From Acanthaster planci (lineage: Eukaryota; Echinodermata; Asteroidea; Valvatida; Acanthasteridae), in contig NW_019091452.1 in NCBI RefSeq assembly GCF_001949145.1, positions 844,879-908,878 of the forward strand: 64,000 nt of DNA. The letters are read 5' to 3'. The notes beneath the pieces were generated by a model, which worked only from the letters and a program-made list of their open reading frames with translations, was not told where the DNA came from and did not search any database. The translations under genes were made by a program, and so were the position numbers. How positions within the stretch are numbered: the stretch's first letter is position 1; every line of letters starts with the position of its first letter. Of the stretch, positions 24,501 to 35,724 are shown one piece after another.

Positions 24501-26688
24501 ATGTACAAGTGCAATATTTCATGTAAGACATTGAAGTGTGTAGACTACATGTACATGTATATGTACATGTATGGGTGGCCAGAAAAGGCACCCAACAGTG
24601 GCATATCCAGATTTTGGTGGGATGAAAGGGGAAAAATTTTGGATGAAAGGGGAAGCATTTTTTATTTTGATTCAAAAAATTGATGGTGCCTCATTCTTCG
24701 GGGGGGGGGGGCTGTTCCCCTTGCCTCGTAGTAAGGCCATTGACTGGAATATACATGTTCAAATCTGAGAAAGTCTCAGAATCTGACTGTATCAGAGCGT
24801 TAGCTAGGTAACTTGTGTCACGTTAACACGAGAATAGTCCAGAGCATACAAACAGCAGGGTAAAGGCCTATGAGCTACAGCCAGCCAGGTACATGTAGCG
24901 TGATGATACTATCAATCAGAGCAAGAGTAAAGTCCTGCATCACTTGGTGTTATACAGAGAGCAGAAAGGCAAGCATTTTCCATTCGTGAGATTAAGCCAT
25001 GAGTGATGCACGTGCAGCATTCTACTGCAGCTCCGAGAAATAAGACATACCGCATACATGTACATGTACTTGTATACAGATTGAGCCGTTTATTGTGCTG
25101 CAGACATATGGTAACATCAAGCTCTCAAACTTCTCAGATTTTGTATCATTAAAGTTGTTCAAACTTCACCCGTCATCTCCGTGAACCAACCCAGCTACTG
25201 TATGCAATTGATCCGGTGCTCCTGAGTGCATTTCGGACAATTGCCACAATACCGTCAACTTTAAGATGAAAGAATTTTGAAATGTACGGGTATTTGCCGT
25301 TACATTACTTGCTCCGACACACGCCTCTGTGCATTTGAATGCATACATAGTACCTGACCAGCACGGGACGTGCATGGGCTCACTGTCATGACTGTATTGA
25401 CTGTCTCTTAGGCACACTGTTACAAACGGACTCTCCGCTTCATGCATCGCTGGACCTTTGGCAGTCAATTAGACTCTCCCCGCCTGGTATGCGAAACACG
25501 TTGATATAAGACCCCCTCTGCCGCTTGAATTATCGGCCTGAAAGACACTGCCTTTGCCCCCCTCCTACGTATCACTTAATTTCCGTAGCAACGGGACCGA
25601 AGACGTCTAAAGCACCGTCCCCGGAGCCCCCTGGTGGGTAACCTTTTGTTGTCCGCCCTGGCAATTTTTTTTCCGTGCCAATTATACAGTTGGTCACATT
25701 TGCGGATAGATACACGCGCATCTCTGTGACATCACGAAGAGTCTTTGCCTGATATATGCGGGACAAGTATGAGCGATGGCTTTCAGAGGCCTGAATAATA
25801 ATTAGAAGATTTAATTAAAAATGGCTTAATTGAGAGGCATTTGGAACCTACATGAACCGGTACCATACATGTGGCGAATTATCAGACCAAATTATTTTAA
25901 ACTTCCAGTTCTTGGATGGAGCTTGTCCTAATCGGGAAAGGAGATATTTATTGTCACAAGCCCTTGCGTAAATTATACGTGCAAACGTATACACCTAAGA
26001 CCCATACATAAATGTACCGGTAATAACAGACACCGGTAATGTTTGATCTGTAATTACATGTCTTGTTGGAGGTCAAAATCAGAGTTTCTTTGGTTGGAAT
26101 TCTAGCTGTCTTTCCGGATGTTTCCAGATGGGTACCAGCTGCTGTGTTAAAGAGTTCAAGAACATGAATTGAATGTTAAAGGTACATACATGTAATTCTA
26201 CTTTCCAGAGTTGATACAGTCTTCATCTACATGTACATGTATCCACCGTACGCCTTTATGAGCAATACAGTGTGGATTCATACATGTACATGTATATGTT
26301 GAAAAACACCTATCTTCTCCAGTGGTACCGGTACATTAGTTTTCTGGGTCGATCAAGCATCAATGTTTTGAAGATGTGGCATAAATTGAGGCTGAAGCTG
26401 AATGATGCTTGACCGTGAGTAAGAAATCAGTTTCTGATTGGAAAGCACAGAGTTTTTATCTTTAGTTGATAATTTAAAAGTACCCGTGTGAACTATTAAG
26501 GGAATAAATATGTGCATTGCTGGTCGTATACGTGCTCTTAAGACTGGCTCATTAGAACGGACGTGACTAAAGGCCTATTTGCGCACGGACTCTTGACCAA
26601 TAGGAATCAAGCTGTCTTGTATCCAGGTGTAAGTGCATTTTATGCAGCGGGCATTCTCAAATTACAGTGGACATTATCAAATGTTAAT
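24501..26688. other. Gene-free stretch
   Basis: No gene is supported. A GA-rich GGGATGAAAGGGG duplication followed by a run of 12 Gs lies at 24615-24712. A small hairpin, TCAAGCATCAAT with AATGATGCTTGA, spans 26352-26412. TACATG blocks occur near 24495, 24550, 25058, 26228 and 26282. Confidence 0.45.
25480..25860. promoter_or_regulatory. Candidate conserved non-coding block
   Basis: This stretch is free of TACATG repeats. It has more CpG and GC than its surroundings (25490-25760) and then a run of homeodomain-type AT cores: AATAATAATTAG, ATTTAATTAAAAATGG and CTTAATTGAG at 25793-25835. That mix is typical of developmental enhancers in gene deserts. It is inference from composition only. A 64-codon minus-strand frame lies across it without recognisable motifs. 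Confidence 0.2.
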
Positions 26689-26933
26689 GGGTAATTCCAA
26701 AAATTAGGGATTCATTTTTTTTGTGTCCCTGTTACATCTGACATATGATTTTGTAAGTTCAGAACACATTTTCTAATTTCCAAGAGTGATGAATTAATGC
26801 GATTTACCTGCCAAACAAATAGTATTTGTTTGAAAACAATACCGGGGATACATGTATGTCAAATAACAAAGGTCAGATGTAACAGGGACACACAAATGTC
26901 ACACTTTTGGACGCCTAATTTCTGGAATTAACC
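26689..26933 (-). mobile_element. GGGTCATTCC-type MITE (copy 1)
   Basis: The 245 bp element has inverted ends GGGTAATTCCAAAAATTAGG and, read inwards from the right, AGGTTAATTCCAGAAATTAGG; further in, both sides carry GTGTCCCTGTTACATCTGAC. The interior matches the reverse complement of the 43.6 kb copy, which has the same length. Flanks read TAAT on both sides, a possible 4 bp duplication (or TA). No coding capacity. A TACATGTATG block lies in the interior at 26850. Confidence 0.85.
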
Positions 26934-27177
26934 TAATACATGTACACAGTCACGCTGTGCGTTGTTGAATAAAGAGACTGTCTTGAGTGTAAGGAATAAA
27001 TTAAAAGATTCCCCTCCATCTTTTGTGCCATTGCCCTCCTTGATGTGTCCTTGTATAGCCACCACAAAAAGTTTACATACCGGTACGCCTTAGCAGAGCC
27101 CAGTTATTTTCCATAATATACCCCTGCATTTGACAATAATTAATTAAATGTCCTCAATTATTAATTAGTTAATTTTT

Positions 27178-27347
27178 GCTGAATAGCTACACTTTGCCTG
27201 AAACGCAATGTACATGTAAGATATACTTGCAGTTCTGCGTCACCAGCTTCGGGCAGGAACTATTTCCATATATTGCTGAATAGCTATACTTTGATTGTGC
27301 GCAATGTAATTTTTTGCAGTTCCACGTCACCAGCTTCGGGCAGGAAC
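27178..27347 (+). repeat. Tandem duplication in Tc1 left arm
   Basis: Two units (27178-27260 and 27275-27347) share GCTGAATAGCTA, a CGCAATGTA core and the exact 18-mer CACCAGCTTCGGGCAGGA. Unit 1 contains ATGTACATGTAAGATATAC where unit 2 has ATGTAATTTTT. The duplication therefore also records a TACATG difference between copies. Confidence 0.85.
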
Positions 27348-27352
27348 AACCT

Positions 27353-27388
27353 TAATTAATTAATTAATTAATTGAATTAATTAATTCC
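27353..27388. repeat. TTAA/TTAAT microsatellite
   Basis: About nine ATTA/TTAA units in a row with one interruption (ATTGAATT), inside the left arm of the Tc1-like element. It is a self-complementary tract with strong melting and cruciform potential. Its homeodomain-like TAATTA cores are incidental. Confidence 0.9.
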
Positions 27389-27647
27389 TGTCACAGTCAC
27401 AACCATTCTCCTTCATTTGATGTGACAAAATTAGAGGGGTAAAAGTTTATACACACATCAAAGTGACTTCATGATTTGCTTTAAAAAGGTCTGGAATGTC
27501 CTCAAATGGCCTCCTGATACTTGCATTTTGTCTTTCACTCCTACTAGTTTGAATGGTTATGTAACGTGTCATGTGATTCTTCCATGGGCTCTATAAAAGG
27601 GGGTGGGTTTTCTAGTCCAGCTCTTGACTTGAACCGCCATGGGCATG

Positions 27648-28641
27648 ATGGGAAGGCAAAGGAGTCCTCTGAAGACCTGAGCAATCATTTTACACAGCTA
27701 CATGTGTACAGGTACATGTACATACACTGTACATGTACATGTATGTACACAAGTCAGGGACATTACTGGGGGCCATATCTGGGCAAGTGGGAGTACCACG
27801 ATCATCAGTTCAGACCATTGTAAAGAAATACAAGGACCTACATGTAGGGACAACAAAGACTCTTTCAAGATCAGGATGGAAATCCAAGTTAACACCAAGA
27901 GATGAGAGAACCTTGATCAGAAAAGTGCGGACCAACCCCAAGGTGACTGAGAAACACCTGTGCCAAGAATTGGAGGCGTCAGGGACTAAGGTATCACTGT
28001 CCAGATGGACAGTGAAGTAGAAGAGAGCATAAAGACAAAGGTGGCAGCTTCTGGAGGATTGTCCTTTGGTCTGACGAAACCAAGATGGAACTTTCTGGCC
28101 ACAGTGACTAGCGATATGTTTGGCGTGAGAAGGAAGAGGCCTTTATAATCAGAGGAACACCGCACCCACAGTGAAGCATGCTGGTGGCAGTATGCATTGG
28201 GGATGTTTTGCTGCTACCGGTAGTGGTCCAGGAACACTGCATAAGATACATATAGATGGCATCGTGAAAATAAAAGGAGCAGTACTTGGAAATTCTCCAG
28301 TCCGCTTGAAAACAGATCATTGGACGTCAGTGGACCTCCAAACATGACAATGACCCTATAAAAGCATACTTCCAAGTTGGTTGTTGGATGGCTACAAAAG
28401 TGAATATTTTGGAACGGCCGACCCAAAGCCTGGACATAATCCAGTAGAGAATTTGTGGATAGTTGAAAAAAGAGGTTGCGCCAAAGGAAACCCGCCAATT
28501 TGCCTGAACTTGACGTACATGTGTGCTGCCAAGCAATGGGTTAAAATCCTTGCAGATTGTTGTAAGAAGCTGGTTGACAGTTACCCTGCAAGACTTACTG
28601 AAGTTATCAAGGCTAAGGATACTTATGCTACAAAGTATTAA
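27648..28641 (+). pseudogene. Tc1/mariner transposase pseudogene
   Basis: Translation in shifting frames gives the order of a Sleeping Beauty-type transposase. The N-terminus GKAKESSEDL (27650 on, one base short after the ATG) is followed by the helix-turn-helix piece VPRSSVQTIVKKYKDL (from ~27790) and then SRSGWKSKLTPRDERTLIRKV. The catalytic core has LWSDETK (first Asp, ~28067), a degraded HDNDP motif (second Asp, ~28345), and NPVENLW (third acidic residue, Glu as in Tc1, 28438-28458). The C-terminus is YPARLTEVIKAKDTYATKY with a stop at 28639. A TACATG block of about 50 bp interrupts the first helix region at 27700-27755. Sequence between the N-terminal domain (stop at 28018) and the LWSDETK motif looks deleted. 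It cannot encode active enzyme. Confidence 0.9.
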
Positions 28642-28884
28642 GACAATGCAGTCCTCAATTGGTGTACGTAAACTTGTGACCTCACATTTTTGTTACAAGC
28701 TCACTATTGAAACATTAGCCGAATCATTGATTGTTGAAATGAAGGAAAACGGTTGTGACTGTGATAGGAAAGAAAGGAATGATGATTATTGTCAAAACGG
28801 AAAATTATTGTTGTGGTAAGGTGTACATTTACACCTAATTAGCATGTATAAATGTACATGTGTGTAAACTTTTGGGCACGGCTG

Positions 28885-31800
28885 TACATGTAGCTATGTG
28901 TATACAGTATGCACATCGTGTAGCCTAATTTGTCAATGCACAACCAAATGGATGCTTTTTCATGTATCTGCTCAGGATCATCTGCTCCGAGCAGGAAGGC
29001 AGGGTACACGTATGCTAAATTTTGCATACTGTACATGTTCATGTACCAGCAGATGTAAATGTAGAACGCACCCTGTTTTGCATAGATGCACACAAGGTTT
29101 ATATGTCTGAGCAAGTGAGACCAAAATGTACATGTACATGTGTGTTTGAATATTTGCATGTTGGTGTGCATGTGCACATGAGTGTAGACTTCTCACGATC
29201 CTGTCTCGTCAATGCCTGTGAGGGTGCACTTCAACTCCTGGGGGGTAGGCAACGTTTGTAAATATTTGCCATCTGGTGGTTGTGGTAATTGAGAGACTGG
29301 GTTGAGATCTACATCAGAGTAACCTTCACTAGTTGAGGAGGTTGGCCTTCAATTTACATGTGAGTAAAGGTTTATGAAACACCGCGACCAAACAAAAGTC
29401 TCTTCTTGGAACAGCAGAGAATTGTCTCATCAGATACCGAGTTTTGTAAAATTTGCACTTGCAAAAAACACATTTCATCACCTTTACTCAAAGCTTTTGA
29501 GAGGATTTGCAAGAAAACAGTCATACAGAAGATTAAAAGCAACAGAAATATTCGTACCCGTACCTCCTCCATCCCAGATTCTTTTAAATTCACTAATATT
29601 TTTGGGACCTACATGTAAGACTCGAGTTTGGGCATGATGCAGAAGACTCTGGCTTCTCCCCATATTGTCCCCCCCTCCCCGTGTTGAGCCCAGCCAGCCA
29701 TTGATACGTATCTATACATGTATTGTACCGGTACATGTATACACATTATGACATGTACATTCACGCAAGGCGTTGTTGCCTCATGCCCCTTCAAAAGTGG
29801 AAGTTACACAAAGAATTTGCCAGTGATCTAGTTTCCGTTACATTGGAGGATTTGGTAATTTTCAGAGAGATTTCAGCATCCACGTTTCGTGTACCTACAT
29901 GTACATGTACATGTACCAGTATGTGCTGATTGGCATTGCCCTGTTGTCCGTGTGGTGTTGTTTTTTTTTTTTTTACGGTAGACGTTCCCGTAACAGGGAA
30001 AGTTGTTTTTTCACACCAGTCAACAGAAATACACTGTACCACATACGTGTATATATTCCCGTACATGTACCTGCAGGCACTCAATGGAAACTGATGTCGT
30101 GGATGTTGTGTTTGTTGTTTGACACCAGCTTCCTGCAGACTTCCATTTTTGCAAATGTACATCCTGTAAGTACATGTAGCTACAAATAATCTCTAACACT
30201 GCTGCGTCATGCAACGTCCCATGATGGACAGATTCTCTTGGGTTAGATAATCGATCTTTTGAAGTACCTGTTTTTTCAACACTCCTGATTCGTAAGATTC
30301 ATGATAGATCCATGCTTGGCTACCAACTCTCATGCCTTGAGCATGAAACTCGGTTTCGCAATTTACACTTACATGTGTATTTGATCTGTCTTGCAAACCC
30401 AATTAAATAAAACGACATTTTTAAAAAGTACATGTACCTGGTCATTCCCAACCGTTTTGCGTGTGTCCTGTTTGACCGTGGAATGACCATATTCCACCAA
30501 CTGTTAGGTCATTTCTGGGACACTGCATGTACAAAAGCATACATGTACATGTACCAGTATATTCGCTCACTCACACTGAACACGTCACCACTAATTTGTT
30601 CATATAAAGCTTGTCAATTTTCTGTACAAGTGGCCAGGCGAAAAGTACATGTACAGCAATGTTCTGAAATGGCATCATCTGCTGCTGTGCATGTTCACAC
30701 CGTGACACACACTCGACTCAGTTGACGCATGGACTGAAAAATTTGAAATAGTGCAGAATTGCACAACAGTGCACAAAATTGCCATGCTGAGACTTGGTAA
30801 GCTCACGCACAGTACATGTTCAGGTATAAATTGTCCCATTTGTAGGATCTGCCATCACTAGACCCCTTGCCCTCAGTAATTGTGTCTTTAACATGGCAAC
30901 TATTGAAAAAGGGAAGGTGCATAAATTGCATAGATCCACTATTAGAAGCAAGGTCACACTTGCATATGTACATATGTATTGACCGGAAGTGCCACGTGTA
31001 CTGTACATGTACTTGTACAATGTACATGTACATGTACTTTGGGCTGTGGATGCTGAAATTAATTCATAAATTTTTAACCGTAACCTGTTTAAGTTGTGAT
31101 ATCGAGCTCCTTGCATGTAGGGCTAATTAAGTTTCAGCATGGCAATTTTTGTGTACCGTCTGTGTACATTCTTTGTACACGACCGGTATTTCAATCTGAA
31201 GTTGGACACAGCACAAAGCACATGTACGATATGAAAACTGCTCCAAACATACATGTACATGAAAGTGAAGACATTACAAGTGTTCACAAATAAAGCGTTA
31301 TTCATGACATGAAATTTTATAAAACAGAGACGTCCCAGAAACTAAAACTAGGCAAAACAATCCAAATCAATCTTAAAATTCTAAAAAACAAAAAAAAAAT
31401 ACATGTATGTTTCTGTACAAAATACGAGCAAGTGATTGGAAAGGTACGTCGTACACGTTTCACATCTGGGTATGTGAATCATTCAAGTCGTTCATTTAAG
31501 CGATTGACTAAGTATGGAATTGGACTTCTCCGAAACGCAGTGTATATGTAGTAGCAGGAAAAGAGGGAATGTCATTAGAATTGTGTATAATGACATTCCA
31601 TGGCATTCTGGGTAATTAGGAGGGAACAAATCCATTGTTCTCCTGTTCTGCAAAAGCTCATCAGCAGCAGATTTGATACAAAGGTCAGCCCTACATGTAC
31701 ATGTAGGCGTACATGTACATGCCTTTTTTGCTCTCGTAAATATGACGTGTCATTTCTTTCGAGGTGCAGGTAGAAAAACTTTTTTTTTTTTGAAGAGCAT

Positions 31801-32474
31801 TTTTTGAAGAATCTGCGTTGGAAAAAGCTTGTGCATAAACATGTATACCGTAAAGCTGGGGAAAAAATTTGGCCAACAGAACTGCCGAGAGGTTCATATA
31901 CCGGTACATGCACTTTTAGGATTTAGTACAGTAGATGGCTTGCATTAAAATGTACATGTACATGTACATATATTACATTGTGCATACAGCAAAATTGGCC
32001 TTTTTTATTAAATTGACTCAACTTGAGTATTAAGGAGATTTGGTGCATTTTCATTGCCCGTTCATGATTATACACGTACATGTAGGCTAGCACTGCATTC
32101 CACCAGAGAGGACCAACTGCCTTGACTATGAAAGGCCATCAGTGCCAATGTTTGCCATCTTATTTGATAAGCAGTACCTAAGGGAAATAGGTCATAAGTA
32201 TCATACACCTCTGGCATCGATCCTGCTTGAAGTAGAGATCTGGTTACTGGATCATATCATGATTGCAGGCCTGACACATGGACATGTACGTACATGTATG
32301 CTCCTGGTCTTTCGAAATTGCCCATTCTGAATCTAAACCCCATTGGTTGTCGATTTCCCCTGGCTAGGTCTGGAGAAAACAGCACATTGAGTTGTGTACG
32401 CCAGTACCAGGGTATGTACCGGTAGGCACGATTCAGAACGTGCATTGGTACACATGTACAGTGTACATGTATAT
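28885..32474. other. Gene-free stretch rich in TACATG
   Basis: No gene is supported; frames up to 123 codons overlap on both strands. TACATG blocks are frequent (for example 29128-29140, 29722-29740, 29895-29916, 30540-30555, 30995-31035, 31692-31720, 31951-31970). A T18 run lies at about 29960-29976, and an A9 run at 31390. Confidence 0.5.
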
Positions 32475-32733
32475 GGGTCATTCCATGAAGTTCGGGCACA
32501 GTTTGTGATGGCGTCGCTTATTACATCGGTAACTTTTATTGCCCGTTCTTTTCACATTACAACAGAGTAAGTCATTATTATTCGGCAAAGATGAAGCACA
32601 CCACTGCAAGAACCTAGCAAGATTGAGAACAATGTCAATTTAGAATCCACATGCAGGGAAAAAAAGTGTTTATTTTCTCTGACGTAACAAGGGACGCCGT
32701 CACAAACTGTGCCCGAACTTCGTGGAATGACCC
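32475..32733. mobile_element. TIR MITE with GGGTCATTCC ends
   Basis: The ends match for about 45 bases in inverted orientation: GGGTCATTCCATGAAGTTCG (left) against GGGTCATTCCACGAAGTTCG read in from the right, continuing through GGCACAGTTTGTGA and GGCGTC. Flanks read ATAT on both sides, compatible with a TA or 4 bp target duplication. The 259 bp interior has no coding capacity. The first 10 bases of the TIR are shared with the 26.7 and 43.6 kb elements, but the interiors differ, so this is a sister family probably moved by related transposases. Confidence 0.9.
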
Positions 32734-32889
32734 ATATACATTATTTGTGTCTGTCTGAATGCATGTATACCCGTAACTTCTTGACCTGCACATACTGGTA
32801 CATGTAAGATGGGCCAGTTGACCATCATTTCTCTCCTCCTAGCTCCGCCCCCACTTTGGGTGGTAAGAAAGAATGTTTGAATATTGAGT

Positions 32890-32922
32890 TAGGTTTGTTT
32901 GTTTGTTTGTTTGTTTTTTTGC
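32890..32922. repeat. GTTT microsatellite
   Basis: About six GTTT units followed by a T run. A simple slippage tract with no other feature attached. Confidence 0.9.
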
Positions 32923-32942
32923 TTGGAGAACATCAAACAGTG

Positions 32943-33185
32943 CAAAACACTCAAATATCGACAAGAATGTAATATCAAATCAATGCTCCGAAATATGTGA
33001 TTGCCGAGCTTTCGGTAACTGAGTACCTTCTTCAGGGAAAGCAGATTCAGTTCCCTGAAGAAGGTACTCAGTTACCGAAAGCTCGGCAATCACATATTTC
33101 GGAGTACTGATTTGATATGATATTCTTGTCGATATTCTGATCAGGGTACTACGCAGCCCTTCCATATTTTTCAAAACACTCAAAT
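32943..33185 (+). mobile_element. Inverted retroelement insertion with 14-bp TSD (copy 1)
   Basis: The 14 bp word CAAAACACTCAAAT flanks the insert exactly (32943-32956 and 33172-33185). The 215 bp insert has two 83 bp arms (32957-33039 and about 33055-33137) that are reverse complements with about four mismatches, joined by AGCAGATTCAG. A 3' tail, TACTACGCAGCCCTTCCATA, occurs only on the right. Long variable target duplications indicate target-primed reverse transcription. A head-to-head truncated copy next to a forward copy is known from Penelope-like elements and from twin-primed non-LTR insertions. No coding sequence remains. Confidence 0.85.
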
Positions 33186-33274
33186 GCCTGTTTTGATGCG
33201 TTTCAGGCACTTTTGCGCACGTACATGTAGTCATCCATGAGTTCTTTCCACCTTGAAATTTGGAAGTACAGTAC

Positions 33275-33415
33275 ATATGTACAATGAATGTACCGGCACA
33301 TGTATTAATGAACATGATGCTAGCAACATGTGATGAATGCATGGGCATCCATTGCAGTGGACAGAGAAATACATGTGCATGTACACGTAATCCCACTTGT
33401 TTCATGCAATGGAAA
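33275..33415 (+). repeat. 140-bp repeat, inverted partner at 38790-38930
   Basis: This matches the reverse complement of 38790-38930 at about 91 percent. A reading frame through it would give a Cys-rich peptide (ATCDECMGIHCSGQ), and the partner keeps the same frame. However, roughly 9 of about 12 nucleotide differences change the amino acid, so there is no sign of protein selection. It is best read as an unclassified interspersed repeat. Confidence 0.8.
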
Positions 33416-33900
33416 CTGACCAGGGAGAGACTTCCTTCAAATTGAGCCTTGTGCAAATGAATGCCCCATGGCTACCAGTACATGTAATCCATCACTCTTC
33501 AAGTTCTCTGTTTATTTCAAGGTTTGCAGTGTAATGCAGCTGAGATGAAATTCCTGTTTTGAGACTTGAATGCTTGATTTACGGTATTTTTTTATTCTTC
33601 TTTTTACATGATTTTGTGCACATATGAAACAGGAACTGTAATTTCCTATCTTATCAAGGTATTGTCTGTTTTATTACCATAGGATAAATTGGATACATGG
33701 TTCAACACCACGTACAATGCATGTGTGTGAATAAAGCACACCACGATGGACAATAACTGTACATGTTCTGTGCAGTTTGATGTGTACCTGTGTATCTGTA
33801 AGGAAATTGTATCATCAAATGATGAATATTTTGGTAATAATTTTGAGCAGTCGCGGTTGCTTGTTTGGCTGCATTGACAGATATGATGAATACGGAGAAG

Positions 33901-34184
33901 GGTCCGGTTGGCGCGGTGGTTCTTTCCTCGCCTTCCACCTCTGTGGTCCGGGTTCGATTCCCAGCTGGGTCCACATGTGGATATGGTTTTCAGTCCCAGC
34001 CTGATACCTCGGGTTTTATTTACCCAGAATATTCCTCTGGGGTTTTCCTCCCACCTCTACAACTGTAACTGCTTCTCACTGTCTCCTCTCTAAGGCTTCT
34101 TCAGGCTTGCAAGCTACAGTGCTTAGGGTACTTTTGAGGAATCCTTGGTGTCATCACCAGAAATTAATAATAACAATAATAATA
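33901..34184 (+). mobile_element. tRNA-derived SINE (copy 2)
   Basis: The head reads GGTTGGCGCGGTGG (A-box-like, 33906-33919), then GGTTCGATTCCCAGC (perfect B box, near 33953), the spacing expected of a tRNA-type pol III promoter. The body continues through CAGTCCCAGCCTGATACC and TTTTCCTCCCACCTCTACAA and ends in an AATAATAACAATAATAAT tail. It is the best-preserved of three family members here and serves as reference for the 6.3 kb and 36.9 kb copies. It encodes no protein. Confidence 0.88.
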
Positions 34185-35724
34185 TCCGGCTAAGCCTTTT
34201 GCTACATGTGTGTTTAATCTGCATACCTGTATGAAGCCAATTTAATAATTGAATGACCATTTGGAATCTCATTCAAGCCAAGATGACACGTACATGTTCA
34301 CCCCCCTGTTGCTGCACGTTGCTGACTATGTACATGTGCATGTAAAGACACTTGTGTTTTCAATTATGCCAAAGTAATTTAAGTGATTTTGTTCTGCCAT
34401 TGCGTGCACACACATGTACATGTATCTTTGTATACAAGCAATTGCTGTCACCTTCACGGAATCACGTCTTGGTATCCATGGAAATGCCATCTTCCTCTCC
34501 AATCAGTGTCTTGATCTGTTCCCCCTTGGGTCTTCAAAATTCCTCCCTCGATCCACAAGGAAAATTATTAAACGTTCCATGGGGCATCATCCGTCTATTA
34601 TTTTAATCCAATGATGTTTGGCGTGCCAGGAGAATTGCAGCCCTGAGTTCATTTTGTAATTCAGTAAGGGGGACTACATGTACCGTATAAATACCCGGGG
34701 GTTATTTCTTTATGCAACCTGCCCTTCAACTCTGAAATCAAATCACAGTGGCTTCTGTCAATGGTTGGCAGTGAAAGTACCGTAGACTCTTGTTTTTGTG
34801 TGAGTTTTGAAGGATAGTCTGAAAGAGATCAGAGCAATGCCATCCGTTTTCAGCTTCAAGTCCTCCTACAAAAGAGCTCTCCTCTCACAATATGTTACAA
34901 AGCTCACAATGATCAGACAATGCCCTCCTTTATTTCATGCTTTATCTCACCTTTACTCCTGTATCTATTTGTGTTTATTACTCATTTTATTTATTTATTT
35001 TATTGTACATCTTTAGACAAATAAATAATAGAAAAGGGCAGTCAAGGTCAAACAAAAGTATAAAAACTGTCATCAAATGATGTTTGACCATATGTTTATA
35101 CAAATAACAAAAGCTACATGGATATATAAGAATAAATCACCGAAAAGCTTAGACAAAATAAAAAGAGTAGCACATGATACCCCCCCCCCTTCTAAAAAGA
35201 CAGTGAACAGACCCCCATAAAAGAATCAGGCAAGATCATGCATATTCATTTATTTTAATAAAGATGAGACAATCAGAATGTGTAAATACTAGAATAATGG
35301 AAATGAAAAACACTGGGCAAAACATCCAGTTTGACAACAAAACCAATAAAATTTAAAAAGGAGCATAGCCCATCAAGACATTCAAAATAAATCATATGCC
35401 AAATGGAAAAGGCACTCTTAACCAATCAGAGGAAAGATCTTCCCTTAAATTTGACCTAAAGGCCCCAGCACCCTCTAGCATGTCTAGAATCAAACCGTCC
35501 TTTCATGGTCTTCAACTCTTTACTTCGGTTTTGGATGTTCAGTCTAATCTTCACTGTTTGTCACGTTTTTTCTTGTGTGTTTTCAGTGTTTTTGTCCCTA
35601 GTCTAATTGTGTGTGTGGTGGCTGTTCACAGGTTTCATTTCATTTGTTTAAATAAATCAAACATTTACAATTAACCAAAATTAGATGGAATTTCAGGCTA
35701 TATTCATGGTAAAAGACAGCAAAA
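34185..35724. other. Gene-free stretch
   Basis: No gene is supported. AT-rich sequence with TTTATTTATTTTATTG near 34988-35006 and a C9 run near 35188. Frames up to 92 codons lack motifs. TACATG blocks are scarce here, with none clear between about 34700 and 35720. Confidence 0.45.

Larger units (their letters stand above)
27056..28884 (+). mobile_element. Tc1-like IR/DR transposon, inactive
   Basis: The outer inverted repeats are TAGCCACCACAAAAAGTTTAC (27056) and, from the right, CAGCCGTGCCCAAAAGTTTAC. They are flanked by TA at 27054-27055 and 28885-28886, the target duplication of the Tc1/mariner superfamily. Inner copies of the AAGTTTAYRYAC box lie at 27439-27456 and 28662-28685, giving the IR/DR structure known from Sleeping Beauty-type elements. 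Length is 1,829 bp. The transposase is broken by frameshifts and stops. The left arm is longer than the right and holds an ~80 bp tandem duplication and a TTAA repeat. Confidence 0.93.

Noticed and set aside
33052-33100. Hammerhead ribozyme core (CTGAAGA ... GAAA) in the inverted retroelement
   Set aside because: CUGAAGA, a short stem GGTA/TACC and GAAA are in order, which is suggestive because Penelope-like elements carry hammerheads. However, an unpaired A sits at the base of stem II and no stem III closing with UH could be found in either copy.
33275-33445. Cysteine-rich small protein encoded at 33.3 kb and 38.8 kb
   Set aside because: The two copies differ mainly at amino-acid-changing sites, the flanks are non-coding, and start codons differ. 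Treated as an interspersed repeat.
33906-33965. Functional tRNA gene
   Set aside because: A and B boxes are present but the intervening region cannot form the cloverleaf acceptor and anticodon stems. The sequence continues into a SINE body with a second copy elsewhere.
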